This document shows positions 17,904 through 27,072 of a DNA stretch of 64,000 bases, piece after piece. Every line of letters begins with the position of its first letter. Position 1 is the stretch's first letter. Under the pieces are notes generated by a model. That model did not search any database, was not told the DNA's origin, and saw only the letters and a program-made list of their open reading frames with translations. A program made the position numbers and the translations under genes. The stretch comes from Cytophagaceae bacterium (GTDB lineage: Bacteria > Bacteroidota > Bacteroidia > Cytophagales > Cyclobacteriaceae): contig CP030886.1 in the NCBI GenBank assembly GCA_006969745.1, positions 124,001 through 188,000 on the forward strand, in the 5' to 3' direction.

Positions 17904-18998
17904 ATGAAAATCAAAGACATCACACACTTTTTGGAATCATGGGCGCCTTTGAGTCTTCAAGAATCATATGATAATTCCGGTTTGCTAATTGGCGAAGAAA
18001 GTGATTCAATAAATCAGGCCTTAATAACTTTAGACATAACAGAATCTGTAATAGATGAAGCCCTGGATTCGGGCAGCGACATGATCATAGCCCATCACCC
18101 ATTCATATTCAGAGGCATTAAGCAGATTGGTAATACTCATTGGATTGACAGATGCATTAGAAAAGCCATTAAGCACAACATAGCAATCTATGCAATACAC
18201 ACCAATCTTGACAATGTAAGCACCGGTGTCAACTTCAAGATTTCTGAAAAATTAGGATTAAAGAATACTTCCATACTACAACCTAAAAAAGAAACGCTAT
18301 CGAAAGTGACCGTTTTCGTTCCTTTTGCTGATAAAGAAAATGTACTTCAAGCCATGTTTGCTGCAGGTGCTGGCAGCGTTGGAAACTATGATCAATGCAG
18401 CTTTCAAGTTGAAGGAACTGGAACCTTTCGAGGCAATGAAACAAGTAATCCAACCATAGGTAAAAAAGGCAAATATGAGCATGTGAATGAGGTACGAATA
18501 GAGGTGTTAGTGCCAAACTATCAGCTAGGCAATGTTTTAAAGGCAATGATTAAAGCACACCCCTATGAAGAGGTCGCTCACTATATTCAACCACTAACCA
18601 ATGTAAATCAAGAAGTGGGCTCAGGTATGGTTGGCGAACTAGCATCACCGATGAAATCAGACGAGTTTCTTTCTTACTTAAAGAAACAGATGAACCTCCA
18701 GGTGATTCGCCATACTAGATTGGTCAAAAATGAAGTGAAGAAAGTAGCCTTTTGCGGTGGTTCAGGTAGCTTCTTGCTCCATAATGCAATACGGAAGAAT
18801 GCAGACATATTTATAACCGGAGACTTCAAGTATCATGACTTTTTTGAAGCCAATGAAGAGATAATTATTGCTGATATTGGACACTACGAAAGTGAAGTAT
18901 TCACGAAAGAATTAATACTGGATGCTTTAACTAAAAATTTCACTAAGTTTGCGTTCCGTTTGTCGAAGGTAGACACGAATCCGATCAAATATCTATAG
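17904..18998 (+). CDS. Nif3-like dinuclear metal centre protein
   Basis: 364 residues. Nif3/YbgI (DUF34) family, toroidal hexamer with two bound metal ions; sometimes named GTP cyclohydrolase 1 type 2 homologue. Metal ligands are in IIAHHPFIF, IYAIHTNLDN, and the C-terminal GDFKYHDFFEA and DIGHYESE. The length shows the common long form with a PII/CutA-like insertion domain (about 125-245) between the two halves. Biochemical role is unsettled. Followed after 8 bases by the zinc-ribbon gene, a pairing conserved in many Bacteroidota. Confidence 0.9.
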   Translation: MKIKDITHFLESWAPLSLQESYDNSGLLIGEESDSINQALITLDITESVIDEALDSGSDMIIAHHPFIFRGIKQIGNTHWIDRCIRKAIKHNIAIYAIHTNLDNVSTGVNFKISEKLGLKNTSILQPKKETLSKVTVFVPFADKENVLQAMFAAGAGSVGNYDQCSFQVEGTGTFRGNETSNPTIGKKGKYEHVNEVRIEVLVPNYQLGNVLKAMIKAHPYEEVAHYIQPLTNVNQEVGSGMVGELASPMKSDEFLSYLKKQMNLQVIRHTRLVKNEVKKVAFCGGSGSFLLHNAIRKNADIFITGDFKYHDFFEANEEIIIADIGHYESEVFTKELILDALTKNFTKFAFRLSKVDTNPIKYL

Positions 18999-19006
18999 AA
19001 AACTGA

Positions 19007-19792
19007 ATGGAAAATACAGTAGCTAAAAAGCTGGAAGCTTTAGAAAAACTACAAGCACTAGACTCAAAAATTGACGAGATAAAAAAGATCAGGGGCGCAC
19101 TCCCTGAGGAGGTTCAGGATCTGGAAGATGAAATAGCTGGGTACCAGACTCGAATTGAAAAACAAAACGAGGAGCAGAAAGCACTAGAAGAGGCAATCTC
19201 TGCTAACAAGACCGCCATTAAAGATGCTGAAAAGCTGATCAAGAAGTACGAAGAGCAGCAAATGAACGTACGAAACAATCGTGAGTACGATGCTATCACC
19301 AAGGAAATGGAACTTCAGCAGCTTGAAATTCAAATTCTGGAGAAGAGAATCAAGGAGTCTCACGAGAAGATCGACGTGAAAAAGGAAGAGATGGGTGAAA
19401 CCAAAGCTATCCTCTCTGAAAGAGAAAAAGATCTTAAGAGCAAAAAGGAAGAGCTTGAAAACATTGTAAAGGAGTCTGAAGCTGATGAGCAGAAGATGGA
19501 AAAAGATCGTACAAAAGCTACGAAAGCAGTTGAAGAACGTCTTTTAAAATCTTATGAGAAAGTAAGACAAAACATGCGAAACGGATTGGCAGTGGTACCT
19601 GTGAAGAGAGGTGCATGTGGAGGATGTTTCAACGTAGTACCTCCTCAAAAGCAGGCTGAGATCAGAGAAAAGAAGAAAATAATTGTATGTGAACACTGTG
19701 GTAGAATACTATCAGATGTGGAAGATGTAATTGAGGAAGAGGTAAAGCCTAAAAGAAGAACTACAAGAAAGAAAGCTACTACTAAGAAGTAG
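19007..19792 (+). CDS. Coiled-coil protein with C4 zinc ribbon
   Basis: 261 residues. Residues 1-185 are a long Glu/Lys-rich antiparallel coiled coil, and about 200-235 hold a C4 zinc ribbon (GACGGCFNVV and VCEHCGRIL). A Lys/Arg-rich tail (KPKRRTTRKK...) follows. Family members are called CdsZ-like or zinc ribbon C4-type proteins and are thought to bind nucleic acid or act in translation; not proven here. Cotranscribed with the Nif3-like gene and closed by a terminator. Confidence 0.8.
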   Translation: MENTVAKKLEALEKLQALDSKIDEIKKIRGALPEEVQDLEDEIAGYQTRIEKQNEEQKALEEAISANKTAIKDAEKLIKKYEEQQMNVRNNREYDAITKEMELQQLEIQILEKRIKESHEKIDVKKEEMGETKAILSEREKDLKSKKEELENIVKESEADEQKMEKDRTKATKAVEERLLKSYEKVRQNMRNGLAVVPVKRGACGGCFNVVPPQKQAEIREKKKIIVCEHCGRILSDVEDVIEEEVKPKRRTTRKKATTKK

Positions 19793-19811
19793 AATACATA
19801 AGACTCAAAAG

Positions 19812-19841
19812 AAAAGGCTACCAAATTGGTAGCCTTTTTTT
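19812..19841. terminator. Bidirectional rho-independent terminator
   Basis: AAAAGGCTACC-AAATT-GGTAGCCTTTT hairpin with a T run on the right and a matching A run on the left. It can stop transcription from both the zinc-ribbon gene and the convergent acyltransferase gene. Confidence 0.92.
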
Positions 19842-19864
19842 GTTTTCCTTTATTTCCTATCAGC

Positions 19865-20419
19865 TTATCGAACGCCATCTTCTGGATTCTTGCCAGTAAA
19901 CTGTCTGAAGTAATCCTTTATTTCTTCCATCTCCTTTTCCATATCCCCTGATGGGTAGAATGGTTCGTCTACATACACTGTTTTGGTGGCATAGTCAAAA
20001 CCAATCTTAACAATTGGAACACCTGCTTCAGTGGCGATACGATAAAATCCAGTCTTCCACTTGGGAGAATAGCTTCTGGTGCCTTCCGGTGTGATCGTCA
20101 TGATAAATTCGTCACGCTCTTTGTACAGATCAACAACCTGTTGTACCAATTGTGTACTTTTCCGCTTATTCTTCCGATCGACGGGAACACCTCCAATCGA
20201 AGAAAGAAACCAACCAACGAGTGGTATTTTGAATAGTTCTTTTTTTGCCAGAAAATTAGGATAAAAACCGATTACATTTCTCGCTCCCCAACCTACAAAG
20301 AAATCCCAATTACTGGTGTGTGGTGCTACGATTATGACGTACTTCTTTACCTCAGGTTTGTTTCCTTGTACCTTCCACCCTGAGAGTTTATATAGCTTTG
20401 CCAAAATCCACTTAATCAT
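19865..20419 (-). CDS. 1-acyl-sn-glycerol-3-phosphate acyltransferase-like protein
   Basis: 184 residues, PlsC-like acyltransferase. Catalytic HX4D is HTSNWD near residue 34; the phosphate-binding motif is PEGTRSYSPKWKTGFYRIA; the IGGVPVDRKNKRKST segment matches motif III. Lacks a long N-terminal membrane anchor, so it is a short form. Acts on lysophospholipid or ornithine-lipid precursors at the inner membrane face; substrate not determinable. Overlaps the upstream gene by four bases and follows accA in what looks like a fatty-acid/lipid operon. Confidence 0.8.
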   Translation of the reverse strand: MIKWILAKLYKLSGWKVQGNKPEVKKYVIIVAPHTSNWDFFVGWGARNVIGFYPNFLAKKELFKIPLVGWFLSSIGGVPVDRKNKRKSTQLVQQVVDLYKERDEFIMTITPEGTRSYSPKWKTGFYRIATEAGVPIVKIGFDYATKTVYVDEPFYPSGDMEKEMEEIKDYFRQFTGKNPEDGVR

Positions 20420-21084
20420 TCCAATCCTTCTTTTAATTGATACTTCTTGATATGATCTCTTAGGACTTTAGCTTCCTTTGAGGCTGATTCGTATTTATTG
20501 ATCTTGTTGCCTACGAAAGCTACATAAAGTGAGAAGATAACCACAGCCTCATAGTTTTCCTTTTCATACCAGCCGCTCTTATTTCCAACAAAAAACTCAC
20601 TATTCTTAATAAACCACGGTGTAACCTGATCCATAAGGAAATCGACATGGAACTTGCCTTGGGCTTCTAACTCCTGAGAAGTGTTCTCATAAGCCAATAT
20701 CTTCTTTTTTAACTCAAAATCACTAATTAAATCAAGTTTACCCGATGAGATAAGACTGCTTATGGTGATATTAGTTGGAGCGTAATTATTGATATCAAAG
20801 AAAACATTCAGCTTACTATTAAGGCTATCTTCACCAGTTTTGCTTGTCAGCATTCCCAAAACTTCCTGCATGTCTTCCAGTTTGTCTTTGTTGTCCGGAA
20901 TTTGGTAGGAATCGAAGGTATAGATGTCTGCTTCTACTTCGTCTAAGATAGCGGTTAGATTTTTCTCAAACTCGTTGTCTATCTTGGCTTGTTCAGACTT
21001 ATTTGAAATAATAAACGCCAGAGACACACCTAGTATAACAGCTAGAAAATTTAGGATATGGTCTGTCCAGCGTGAGCTTTGCAT
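20416..21084 (-). CDS. DUF6090-like membrane-anchored protein
   Basis: 222 residues. One N-terminal membrane helix (ILNFLAVILGVSLAFIISNKSE), with the rest helical and charged. The NFLAVILGVSLAF signature matches the small Bacteroidota DUF6090-type family. Function unknown. It lies between accA (5-base gap) and the acyltransferase (4-base overlap) in a three-gene unit, which hints at a lipid or envelope role but proves nothing. Confidence 0.6.
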   Translation of the reverse strand: MQSSRWTDHILNFLAVILGVSLAFIISNKSEQAKIDNEFEKNLTAILDEVEADIYTFDSYQIPDNKDKLEDMQEVLGMLTSKTGEDSLNSKLNVFFDINNYAPTNITISSLISSGKLDLISDFELKKKILAYENTSQELEAQGKFHVDFLMDQVTPWFIKNSEFFVGNKSGWYEKENYEAVVIFSLYVAFVGNKINKYESASKEAKVLRDHIKKYQLKEGLE

Positions 21085-21089
21085 CCGGT

Positions 21090-22034
21090 CTATTTATATG
21101 AACCCATTGCCGAAAACTTCTCTATCCGTTGATTGATTCTTTCCTGGGGCTTCATTGCAGAGAGGTCTTTTAATTCTTTCAATATCACTTTCTTCAACTC
21201 AGCTGAACTTTTATTTAAGTCCGTATGGGCACCTCCTAGTGGTTCCTTTATGATTCCATCGATTAGCTTATTCTTAAGCATATCTTCTGCTGTTAGCTTC
21301 AATGCTTCAGCTGCCTGCTCCTTATAGTCCCAGCTTCTCCAGAGGATAGATGAGCATGATTCCGGAGAAATCACCGAATACCATGTGTTTTCCATCATAA
21401 GGACACGATCGCCAATGGCTATTCCGAGTGCTCCACCTGACGCTCCCTCTCCTATCACAATACAAATCACCGGAACCTTGAGCATGGTCATCTCCTTTAG
21501 GTTTCTGGCGATTGCTTCTCCCTGCCCTCTTTCTTCTGCTTCTAAGCCAGGAAATGCGCCGGGGGTATCTATTAGTGTGACAATTGGTTTATTAAATTTC
21601 TCTGCCATCTGCATCAATCGCAATGCCTTTCGATAGCCTTCAGGATTTGCCATTCCAAAGTTTCGCATCTGGCGTTGCTTTGTGGATCTTCCTTTCTGCT
21701 GACCGATAAACATTACGGTTTGACTACCAATGTTTCCAAATCCTCCAACCATGGCCTTATCATCTTTTACGGTACGATCGCCGTGTAACTCAATAAAGTC
21801 ATTGGTGATCTCGTAGATGTAGTCTAGCGTATATGGTCTTTCGGGATGACGAGAGAGTTGTACTCTTTGCCACCTGGTCAGGTTGCTGAACGTCTCCTTT
21901 TTCAATTTCACTATTTTCTTTTCCAACTGGTCAACTGTGGCTGACACATCAACGTCACTGGTTTTAGCCAGTTCTTTCATGTCAGTAAGTTTCGATTCCA
22001 GTTCGGCTATTGGTTTTTCAAAGTCTAGTAGCAT
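21090..22034 (-). CDS. accA: Acetyl-CoA carboxylase carboxyltransferase subunit alpha
   Basis: 314 residues. Alpha subunit of the carboxyltransferase half of acetyl-CoA carboxylase, making malonyl-CoA for fatty-acid synthesis in the cytoplasm. The start [16 protein letters not shown] is typical. Conserved segments include [36 protein letters not shown], the oxyanion-type [15 protein letters not shown] and [20 protein letters not shown]. accD is not in this window. Confidence 0.95.
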   Translation of the reverse strand: MLLDFEKPIAELESKLTDMKELAKTSDVDVSATVDQLEKKIVKLKKETFSNLTRWQRVQLSRHPERPYTLDYIYEITNDFIELHGDRTVKDDKAMVGGFGNIGSQTVMFIGQQKGRSTKQRQMRNFGMANPEGYRKALRLMQMAEKFNKPIVTLIDTPGAFPGLEAEERGQGEAIARNLKEMTMLKVPVICIVIGEGASGGALGIAIGDRVLMMENTWYSVISPESCSSILWRSWDYKEQAAEALKLTAEDMLKNKLIDGIIKEPLGGAHTDLNKSSAELKKVILKELKDLSAMKPQERINQRIEKFSAMGSYK

Positions 22035-22164
22035 AGGATTGAATTTGCAGGGACAAACTTACTGTGAAAGGATTAAACGGGTTAGAAATATTCTTAAGAA
22101 AAATAGGTTTCAGCTATTGTTTAGGAAAATAGAAGCTCTTACTTTTGCAACGCTTTTGTAGCAC

Positions 22165-22238
22165 GGTCCGGTAGTTCAGTTGGTTAGAATGCCTGCCTGT
22201 CACGCAGGAGGTCGCGGGTTCGAGTCCCGTCCGGACCG
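22165..22238 (+). tRNA. tRNA-Asp (anticodon GTC)
   Basis: Folds into a full cloverleaf: acceptor GGTCCGG pairs with CCGGACC, D-arm TAGTTCAGTTGGTTAGAA, anticodon stem CCTGC/GCAGG with loop CTGTCAC (anticodon GTC at 22199-22201), and T-arm GCGGGTTCGAGTCCCGT. Discriminator base is G; the 3' CCA is not encoded. Stands alone, divergent from accA. Confidence 0.97.
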
Positions 22239-22250
22239 CAGAAGCTATAA

Positions 22251-22280
22251 ACCCATCTCTTTTTGAGGTGGGTTTTTTTA
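22251..22280 (+). terminator. Rho-independent terminator after tRNA-Asp
   Basis: ACCCATCTC pairs with GAGGTGGGT (one G-T wobble) around a short T loop, then a run of T. Twelve bases after the tRNA 3' end. Confidence 0.88.
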
Positions 22281-22537
22281 GTTTATAAAATCTCCGAAAC
22301 AGTTCCTTAAAACCTTTTGGCTTCACCATCAAACATTTGTATAATTACGGTTGTCTCTAAAATGCTTTTTTATATCATTCCGATTAACTTGAACTCCTAC
22401 TTTATCATGTTGAATGACATAAACTTGCAACAATATGATCCTTCGATAATAATGTAGAAATTGAAAGCCCTATTGGAATTTCATCAAATATTTACTCTCA
22501 AACTTTTTTGTTCCAAAATTTAACTTCGTAAAATAAA

Positions 22538-23266
22538 ATGAAATCAATTGTGCTTATTTCTTTACTTATTGGATTCAGTAACATCTATGGACAAGAAGCA
22601 AGCTTTGGCTTTAAAGTGGGGACAAACATTTCTAATTTGAAGCTTGAGGTTCCTCAATCAACATCTGGGATTTATGCACCCGATAATAAATTGAAATTGA
22701 GTTATGCGATTGGAGGTTTTGCGGAATTCTCCTTTTCAGAAAAATTCAGTCTTATGCCTGAACTTTTACTTTCGTCAAAAGGTGCAAGGGTTAATTATGC
22801 GTCAAATGACTTTGCTGGCGGTTTCGGAGGTAGACCGGTTATTACGATTGAAAACACTATTCGTCTCATATACTTAGAAATCCCAATTTATGCCGTACAC
22901 AAAATTCCTACAAATACAGGTAAATTTTTGATGAAAGCAGGCCCCTACTTTGGGACTGCACTAAGTGCTAAAATTGCTAGCAATATGGGTGGAAGGAATG
23001 ATAAGGAAATACTGAGATTAGAATTTGGAGACACCCAAAACCCTCAGGGTACTATAGTTCGCCGCCTCGATGCAGGAATCAACTTTGGTATTGCATATGA
23101 ATTTGCCAGCGGAGTTAGCTTGAATGCAACCTACTCTGTAGGATTAACAAATATAGGAGATCCAGATCCCGTTGATCCATGGCCAAATGATGACTTCAGG
23201 CCAAGAAGCAGATTTAATGAAAGTCGGAATAGGATAATTAGACTAGCCTTAGCTTTTAAGTTGTAA
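22538..23266 (+). CDS. Outer-membrane beta-barrel protein, PorT-like family
   Basis: 242 residues. Signal peptide (MKSIVLISLLIGFSNIYGQ), then an eight-strand type barrel with the usual start ASFGFKVGTNISNLK and strands such as YAIGGFAEFSFSEKFSLMPELLLSSKGA, LEIPIYAVHKIP, MKAGPYFGTALSAK and a final IRLALAFKL ending in a hydrophobic residue. Belongs to the large outer-membrane beta-barrel family of Bacteroidota; function unknown. The 257 bases between the tRNA terminator and this start hold no gene that I can support. Confidence 0.7.
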   Translation: MKSIVLISLLIGFSNIYGQEASFGFKVGTNISNLKLEVPQSTSGIYAPDNKLKLSYAIGGFAEFSFSEKFSLMPELLLSSKGARVNYASNDFAGGFGGRPVITIENTIRLIYLEIPIYAVHKIPTNTGKFLMKAGPYFGTALSAKIASNMGGRNDKEILRLEFGDTQNPQGTIVRRLDAGINFGIAYEFASGVSLNATYSVGLTNIGDPDPVDPWPNDDFRPRSRFNESRNRIIRLALAFKL

Positions 23267-23406
23267 TGAACTCCGATAAAAGGGATAATTAATAAGTTAG
23301 CTTATTCTGAATTCAAATCTTTTAAGGGAACTTAAGGTTTTGAACGTTATATGAACAACAAGATTATTTCCTATCTTCAAACCAGTAAGTAACCTACCAC
23401 TCCGCC

Positions 23407-23922
23407 ATGAAAATCACCACATCTCTAATTTTTGCCCTACTTTCTCTCACAGCTCAAGCACAAGAATCACCAAACATTGTGAAAGTAATTGATGCCCTTA
23501 CCGTTCAGTGGGATGAAACCGCTATTGCTTTAAAAGACTATCAAGGCATTCAAAACTTTTGTACGTCTGAGTCTAATAAGAATATGACGATCAAACTATT
23601 AGATCAAATTCATCAGTGGGATACCACACTGTATTTTACCGTTCAATCTAAATATGAGGGCACCCAAGATCCAGAAGCTGAGGCAACTTTAGCTGACATT
23701 GAAAAATTAGAAACCGAATATTCTACTCAGAATTTTAAAGCTTTCATTCTAAATGAGTGTACGATGCTTAAAGAGATAGACGATTCTTTTGACAAAAAGA
23801 CCGTTAAGCAGCATGAAAAAGACATTAAAAAATTTGAAAAAGAGCTTGTGAGGTATTTGAACAGTATTACCTATCGAATAGATATAATAGATGAGCATAT
23901 TCATCACCTAAAACTGGATTAG
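23407..23922 (+). CDS. Hypothetical exported helical protein
   Basis: 171 residues. Signal peptide MKITTSLIFALLSLTAQAQ; the mature part is predicted helical with alternating charges, two cysteines (FCTS, NECT), and no recognised domain. Sequence is free of repeats. Preceded by 140 bases without a clear promoter. Codon use resembles its neighbours. No function can be proposed. Confidence 0.5.
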   Translation: MKITTSLIFALLSLTAQAQESPNIVKVIDALTVQWDETAIALKDYQGIQNFCTSESNKNMTIKLLDQIHQWDTTLYFTVQSKYEGTQDPEAEATLADIEKLETEYSTQNFKAFILNECTMLKEIDDSFDKKTVKQHEKDIKKFEKELVRYLNSITYRIDIIDEHIHHLKLD

Positions 23923-24040
23923 TCGTATAATTAAATATTCTTTTTTACAATAAAACCAAATTTTCTTTCATTTTATCAGCTTCCGGTTCTTTGTCCTCGT
24001 TTCTAGTCCTTAAACAACTCAACTAGGACTAAAAAACTTA

Positions 24041-24919
24041 ATGACTAATATCTGGAAACGTAGGTGTACGGTAGCAATTTTATTTTTTGCAATGTATGGA
24101 GCATCCGGCCAATATCAAGACATGTTTGCTTCTCTGGCCACAGCCAAAATAGAAAGTAAAGAAAAAGAAACCCCTGCAAAGACCTTCCTTGATCCATTCA
24201 ACCCTCTTGGACCGAATGCTCAAACAATGAGAGCCAAATCCTATTCGTGTGTGGACGTTCCGGTCTCCAGGTTTGAAAAAGGTTTATGGATAAAACTCGG
24301 CAGCAAACACTTTTTATACAGAGATCAAAACATCTTGCTTCTTGATGAGAATAAACAGTTTTCAAAAGTGGATTACAACATGTTCCATAAGGCCCTTCGT
24401 GCGACCGTTAAAATGTTAAGAAATTTGGAAAAGAAATCTCCTTACGCTCGCAACATCATTCATACACTTCAGCATTCCGACAATAAGTTTGTAATATCAC
24501 TTGTAAACACGACGGACAGCTATGTACTTTTTCCACTACCAAACGGAAAGTTTGGAGTGCTAAACAATAATGCTTATGCATTTCAAGTACTTGAAAAAGA
24601 AAGTCTTATTGTAGACTATGCTCCTTTTGATAAAATTGGGAGTGGTGCCGAAATTCGATGGGCTCCGGAGCATAAGAAAATCAAACTGGCACATGAACTC
24701 TCTCACGCTTATGATGCCAATTATGGCCTTTTGGATGACCAACTGATGCAAGCATATGGTGAGATTATGTCGGCACGTGAGATTAGAGCGCTCTTTCATG
24801 AAAATATGATTAGAAAAGAATTGAACATGAGCTTGCGAAAAAAAGCCAGTACGGGGAAAGCGCTTGTTTGGGGAGACATGCCTTATACCTACCCTTTGCC
24901 TGTTCCGGCCAGATATTAG
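24041..24919 (+). CDS. Putative exported zinc metallopeptidase, M91 (NleD)-like, copy 1
   Basis: 292 residues. Signal peptide (about 1-23, ending in ASGQ). The key feature is an HExxH motif, HELSHAYD, with H218, E219, H222 and an Asp three residues later, followed after about 30 residues by REIRALFHENMIRKEL, which matches the conserved ExRA..EN..R pattern downstream of the zinc site in M91-type domains. Sits in tandem with a clear paralogue (25032). The shared N-terminal element NPLGPNA and the shared final YPLPVPARY suggest a recent duplication. Export target and substrate unknown; unlike injected NleD effectors, this one has a Sec signal. Confidence 0.6.
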   Translation: MTNIWKRRCTVAILFFAMYGASGQYQDMFASLATAKIESKEKETPAKTFLDPFNPLGPNAQTMRAKSYSCVDVPVSRFEKGLWIKLGSKHFLYRDQNILLLDENKQFSKVDYNMFHKALRATVKMLRNLEKKSPYARNIIHTLQHSDNKFVISLVNTTDSYVLFPLPNGKFGVLNNNAYAFQVLEKESLIVDYAPFDKIGSGAEIRWAPEHKKIKLAHELSHAYDANYGLLDDQLMQAYGEIMSAREIRALFHENMIRKELNMSLRKKASTGKALVWGDMPYTYPLPVPARY

Positions 24920-25031
24920 AAGGATACACTAAAAGCTTACCTGAATTCTTATTTTGTGCACGTCATGTATACATAACTGAGTAATCCGCTGATCTCGGTT
25001 CATTGAAACTTTGTAGACATTCTACAAATCA

Positions 25032-25955
25032 ATGCGTATACGCCGACTACTATGTTCTTTGCATCTTATTGCATCTGTCATTACAGGTCAAAGTGCCCTA
25101 TGCCAACTAGCCAAAGAAACAAATGATCCTGGCCATACACATACTGAATCTGTATTTGAGAAATTTGCGAAATTATCTACATCAAAACCTGCTCTTCTTA
25201 ATTCAAATGACCTTAATACAGGCTATAAAGATCATAACAACCCTTTAGGTCCTAAAGCAAACGAACTACATAAACAGACTAATCAATCTCTGGATACCAT
25301 AAACCTCTTGAAAGCCGGGCTCTGGATAAAACTTGAAAATCAAATGTTCTTATATAAAGACTCAAATATTTGGTCTGTTTCAGGCGATTCCAGTTTAAAA
25401 CTCAGAGATCTAAATCAGTGTGAAAAAATTATCAGAAAGACGGTGAAAAAGCTAAAAGAACTTGAATCTGGTTCCTCGTATGCGAGAAACATCATTCGAG
25501 TGCTGCAACATTCCGTGAATCAATTTGTAATCAAACTTGTAAATATCACTGAAAGCTACACGCTCTTTCCAATTAACGCTGATCGAGTTGGTTTCTTGAA
25601 CAACGAAGCTTATGCATTCCAAATAATTGAAAAAGGTAGCCTAATGGTGAATTATGCTCCATTTGAAAAGATTGGTAGTGATGCTGAAATACGATGGACG
25701 CCAACCCTTGGTATGATGAGCCTTGCACATGAACTTGCCCATGCTTATGACGCGAACTATGGTTTGCTAAACGATGAGCTTATGCATGCATACAGCGAGG
25801 TAATGTCAACCAGAGAAATTCGCGCGCTCTACCATGAAAACATAATAAGGAAAGAACTGAAATTGAGATTAAAGCTTGATGCGAATACAGGAAGACCATT
25901 CCTTTGGGAAGGAATGCCATTTACCTATCCACTACCTGTTTCCGCACGTTATTGA
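25032..25955 (+). CDS. Putative exported zinc metallopeptidase, M91 (NleD)-like, copy 2
   Basis: 307 residues, paralogue of the gene 112 bases upstream. Signal peptide ends near residue 25 (SALCQ). Zinc motif HELAHAYD starts at H233, followed by REIRALYHENIIRKEL. Shared blocks with copy 1 include YARNIIR/H, LQHS, the NNEAYAF stretch, APFEKIGS, EIRW and the ending YPLPV.ARY; the segment between the signal peptide and NPLGPKAN has diverged and is longer here. Its stop overlaps by 7 bases the end of the convergent lipoprotein gene. Confidence 0.6.
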   Translation: MRIRRLLCSLHLIASVITGQSALCQLAKETNDPGHTHTESVFEKFAKLSTSKPALLNSNDLNTGYKDHNNPLGPKANELHKQTNQSLDTINLLKAGLWIKLENQMFLYKDSNIWSVSGDSSLKLRDLNQCEKIIRKTVKKLKELESGSSYARNIIRVLQHSVNQFVIKLVNITESYTLFPINADRVGFLNNEAYAFQIIEKGSLMVNYAPFEKIGSDAEIRWTPTLGMMSLAHELAHAYDANYGLLNDELMHAYSEVMSTREIRALYHENIIRKELKLRLKLDANTGRPFLWEGMPFTYPLPVSARY

Positions 25956-26425
25956 AACTTCACCTTAACACTCTTTATTGCCTTTGCAAATCGAAGCGAG
26001 TCAGTATTGTTAGTATACCCTATCACATAACTCCCATTTATCCACTCAAGCCAGCTCAATCCATTGATTGCCCCACTGTTTTGGATCGTATCATTTTCTG
26101 AACGCATAGTCGAATAAGTTCTGATGTCGCTATCCAATCGGTTTTCATAATTCAGTTTGGAACCATCAAACGTATTACTTGTAACGTATAATATTGACTG
26201 GTCTTGATAAATAAAGCGGTATTCGCAAAAGCCATGTTCCTCAACTTTTTTTAAATCATACCCCGGTGGGACAACCAGCTCTAGTTTTTGAATACCATTA
26301 TCAGGGGCGCAATTGCGAAAATCAAGCGCTATTAATTGATTGTCTTCAAATCTATCTGTTAATGAATTTTGCGCAACACATCCGCAAACACAAATCAATA
26401 GTGGCAGTAATCCCCTTCTCATCAC
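25949..26425 (-). CDS. Hypothetical lipoprotein
   Basis: 158 residues. Short signal peptide with a lipobox-like VCGC (Cys15); the mature part starts VAQNSLTDRF and shows beta-rich stretches (ELVVPPGYDLKKVEE, YRFIYQDQSILYVTSN). No known domain. Convergent with the second M91-like gene and divergent from the T9SS cargo gene. Confidence 0.5.
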   Translation of the reverse strand: MMRRGLLPLLICVCGCVAQNSLTDRFEDNQLIALDFRNCAPDNGIQKLELVVPPGYDLKKVEEHGFCEYRFIYQDQSILYVTSNTFDGSKLNYENRLDSDIRTYSTMRSENDTIQNSGAINGLSWLEWINGSYVIGYTNNTDSLRFAKAIKSVKVKFQ

Positions 26426-26571
26426 CTGATAAAAGTAATCAGATAATAGCTACTTGAGTATTTCGGAGGTTGCATAAGTCAACTTTATAATGTCTACCTC
26501 AAGTACACATTCAAAATTTTGAAGGCCAATTCGGCAATGTCAGATTTGGGCGAGTAATTCATTTTGAACGA

Positions 26572-27072
26572 ATGAAAAAAATAATCTTAAAATCTGTCTT
26601 CCTGATTTCACTAGTTAGTGCCCAGATACAAGCACTTGGTCAACAGTACCAACTGATGAAATCATCGACAAGTACTTCGAGTGCGCTTCAGGGCAACAGC
26701 CAATTGCTCATCAGCTATACTATTGGGCAAACATCTTTGATAAATGGAATTCATACCGGAGGTACACAGATTTTACAAGGCTTTGAATATCAATTACTTT
26801 CTAAAAGAATTGAACCAGAAGCCAGCAATAAACTATATGCCTTTCCAAATCCAACTTTTGGGCTTGTTTCAATTAAGCGAGAGAATGATGATCCAGAAAA
26901 TATTCATTTGATCATTTATGATTTAAAAGGTGCAGTGCTTAAAAGTTTCGATCAATACATATCCGGCAAATACGTCAAAATTGATCTTTCATCTTTTCCA
27001 AAAGGATACTATCAGATTAGTATGAAAAGTGACAAAATCCATTATGGAATGTGCAAAATTTTAGTAAAATGA
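26572..27072 (+). CDS. Small exported protein with T9SS C-terminal sorting domain
   Basis: 166 residues. Signal peptide ends near QALGQ. The C-terminal 75 residues are a type A T9SS sorting domain: AFPNPTFGLVSIK, then LIIYDLKGAVLKSF, then LSSFPKGYYQISMKSDK and the basic ILVK end. The short N-terminal region (SYTIGQTS, GGTQILQGFEY) is the usual Bacteroidota T9SS cargo lead, without any catalytic domain. Exported across the outer membrane by PorU/V-type machinery. First gene of a unit with the next two genes (ATGA overlap). Confidence 0.85.
   Translation: MKKIILKSVFLISLVSAQIQALGQQYQLMKSSTSTSSALQGNSQLLISYTIGQTSLINGIHTGGTQILQGFEYQLLSKRIEPEASNKLYAFPNPTFGLVSIKRENDDPENIHLIIYDLKGAVLKSFDQYISGKYVKIDLSSFPKGYYQISMKSDKIHYGMCKILVK

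Noticed and set aside
22114..22332. Minus-strand open frame across tRNA-Asp containing GLEPATSCVTGRHSNQLNYRT
   Set aside because: This is the antisense of the tRNA, a well-known false protein seen in many annotations; it overlaps a confident tRNA and its terminator.
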